From contig JAISQP010000185.1 of assembly GCA_031274115.1 (NCBI GenBank), forward strand, positions 1 to 6,280: a stretch of DNA of 6,280 nt, read 5' to 3'. Below are positions 5,786 to 6,280 of this stretch, piece after piece (the first letter of the stretch is position 1; the number at the start of each line of letters is the position of its first letter). The stretch comes from Synergistaceae bacterium. GTDB taxonomy: Bacteria; Synergistota; Synergistia; Synergistales; Synergistaceae. The notes below the pieces were generated by a model that ran no database searches, was not told the origin of the DNA, and saw nothing but the letters and a program-made list of their open reading frames with translations. The translations under genes and the position numbers were made by a program.

Positions 5786-6158
5786 CACAAATGTACTGGT
5801 TTCGGCTCTCTACTCGCGTGACGGAGGCCCGGCGCGAATTATTTCTCTGGTCCAAAACAGAATCTTGACCCCTTGTTATGATTATCGTATTTTGGCGGAA
5901 TATCATGGGGTCCTCAGACGCCCGAAATTCGGCTTCGCCGAATGGGAAGTAATTGATTTGCTGAGTCAAATAGAAAACGACGGGCTTTCCGTTTCACCAA
6001 TTCCACTCGATGTAGAGCTTATAGACGAGCAAGATCTGATGTTTTACGAAGTCGCCAAACACTGCAATGCCCGGCTCGTCACAGGCAATTTAAAACACTT
6101 TCCCAAGGACGATTTTGTGTGTTCTGTAAAAAATTTCCTGACAATACTCCACGTTTAA
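5769..6158 (+). CDS. PIN-domain toxin (putative ribonuclease of a type II TA system)
   Basis: A 129-residue single PIN-domain protein, the usual size for VapC-like toxins; these are Mg2+-dependent RNases that cleave tRNA, rRNA or mRNA. It fits the branch annotated as putative toxin component, PIN family. Visible signatures: VVIDTNVLVSAL with acidic Asp6, ILAEYHGVLRRPKF with Glu44, DEQDLMFYEVA with Asp86 and Asp89, and RLVTGNLKHFP (102-112) with Asn107 in the fourth active-site position, where Asp or Asn is common. All catalytic acids appear present, so it is probably active. The ATG at 5769 lies 17 bases before the antitoxin stop, in another frame, with only a weak purine-rich GGAAAA upstream. 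Translation is therefore probably coupled to and lower than that of the antitoxin. The target RNA cannot be read from the sequence. Confidence 0.88.
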   Translation: MLVVIDTNVLVSALYSRDGGPARIISLVQNRILTPCYDYRILAEYHGVLRRPKFGFAEWEVIDLLSQIENDGLSVSPIPLDVELIDEQDLMFYEVAKHCNARLVTGNLKHFPKDDFVCSVKNFLTILHV

Positions 6159-6166
6159 CGACGAAC

Positions 6167-6208
6167 AAAAACCGATATATAAAGCGACCGTGTTTACTTT
6201 GCGGTTTT
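6167..6208. terminator. Weak bidirectional terminator candidate between the toxin and the convergent right-edge gene
   Basis: AAAACCG (6168-6174) and CGGTTTT (6202-6208) are inverted arms with a 27-base interior that may fold a little further (TAAA/TTTA at 6180-6183 and 6193-6196). T-runs follow in both directions (TTTT on plus; TTTTT on minus). The stem is short in G-C and the loop long, so this is only a candidate, supported by its position between two convergent genes. Confidence 0.35.
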
Positions 6209-6212
6209 AGCG

Positions 6213-6280
6213 TCAGAATTCATAGGTGAATATTACGGCAAGGCTTCGATAGATGGGTTTGCTCCAATTGTTTCTTTTGG
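6213..6280 (-). CDS. C-terminal end of a probable outer-membrane beta-barrel protein (5' part beyond the window)
   Basis: From the right edge, a minus-strand frame reads 21 sense codons without interruption and ends in TGA at 6213-6215. The tail is KRNNWSKPIYRSLAVIFTYEF, followed by the stop. Alternating hydrophobic/aromatic residues in AVIFTYEF with a terminal Phe are the classic last beta-strand (BAM-recognition) signature of porins and other outer-membrane barrels. If correct, the organism has an outer membrane. The fragment is short, so the family cannot be named and the call rests on this motif and on a terminator candidate just downstream. Confidence 0.5.
   Translation of the reverse strand, partial: KRNNWSKPIYRSLAVIFTYEF

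Noticed and set aside
5670..5969. Minus-strand open frame of 99 codons across the antitoxin/toxin junction
   Set aside because: Antisense to two overlapping genes with clear family motifs; no ribosome binding site and no recognisable domain.
1..6280. CRISPR arrays, tRNA or rRNA genes, insertion sequences
   Set aside because: No regularly spaced repeats, cloverleaf-like segments, rRNA-like stretches, transposase motifs or terminal inverted repeats were seen on reading both strands.

Overview
The window looks like a chromosomal segment of a moderately GC-rich, diderm anaerobe-type bacterium. A Synergistota-like host is my best guess. The hints are a tightly packed thrC-thrB-lysC-asd operon, a BioY biotin transporter, an exported SagB-like nitroreductase, and the tail of a beta-barrel protein ending in a terminal Phe at the right edge. 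The taxonomic call is inference only; no rRNA or other marker gene is present.

Left edge (1-323, + strand): the 3' part of a bioY-type biotin transporter gene. It converges, with only 4 bases between the stop codons, on a minus-strand gene (328-972) for a small exported nitroreductase-family (SagB/ThcOx-like) protein.

Centre (1015-5278, - strand): a compact aspartate-family operon, transcribed right to left as thrC - thrB - lysC - asd and probably continuing into the nitroreductase gene. Junctions are TGATG (thrC/thrB), TTGA (thrB/lysC) and TAA-TTG with no gap (lysC/asd), which suggests translational coupling. Aspartokinase and aspartate-semialdehyde dehydrogenase make aspartate semialdehyde; homoserine kinase and threonine synthase make threonine from homoserine. 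The linking enzyme, homoserine dehydrogenase, is not in the window. Three of the four genes appear to start with TTG or GTG.

Control region (5279-5485): two divergent sigma70-type promoters lie back to back, one for the thr operon (-) and one for a toxin-antitoxin pair (+). Each -35 box sits at the centre of its own inverted repeat, so both look like operator-covered promoters.

Right part (5486-6158, + strand): a type II toxin-antitoxin module, with a Phd/YefM-like antitoxin followed by an overlapping PIN-domain RNase toxin. It is visibly more AT-rich than the thr operon, as expected of an acquired module. The antitoxin gene contains a perfect 11-bp hairpin followed by a T-run that looks like an intrinsic terminator inside the coding sequence. 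After a weak bidirectional terminator candidate, the window ends in the last 21 codons of a minus-strand gene whose C-terminus resembles an outer-membrane beta-barrel.

I do not see a clearly new multi-gene system. The most notable signals are the in-gene terminator-like hairpin of the TA module, the paired palindromic promoters, and the exported nitroreductase attached to the threonine/lysine precursor operon.
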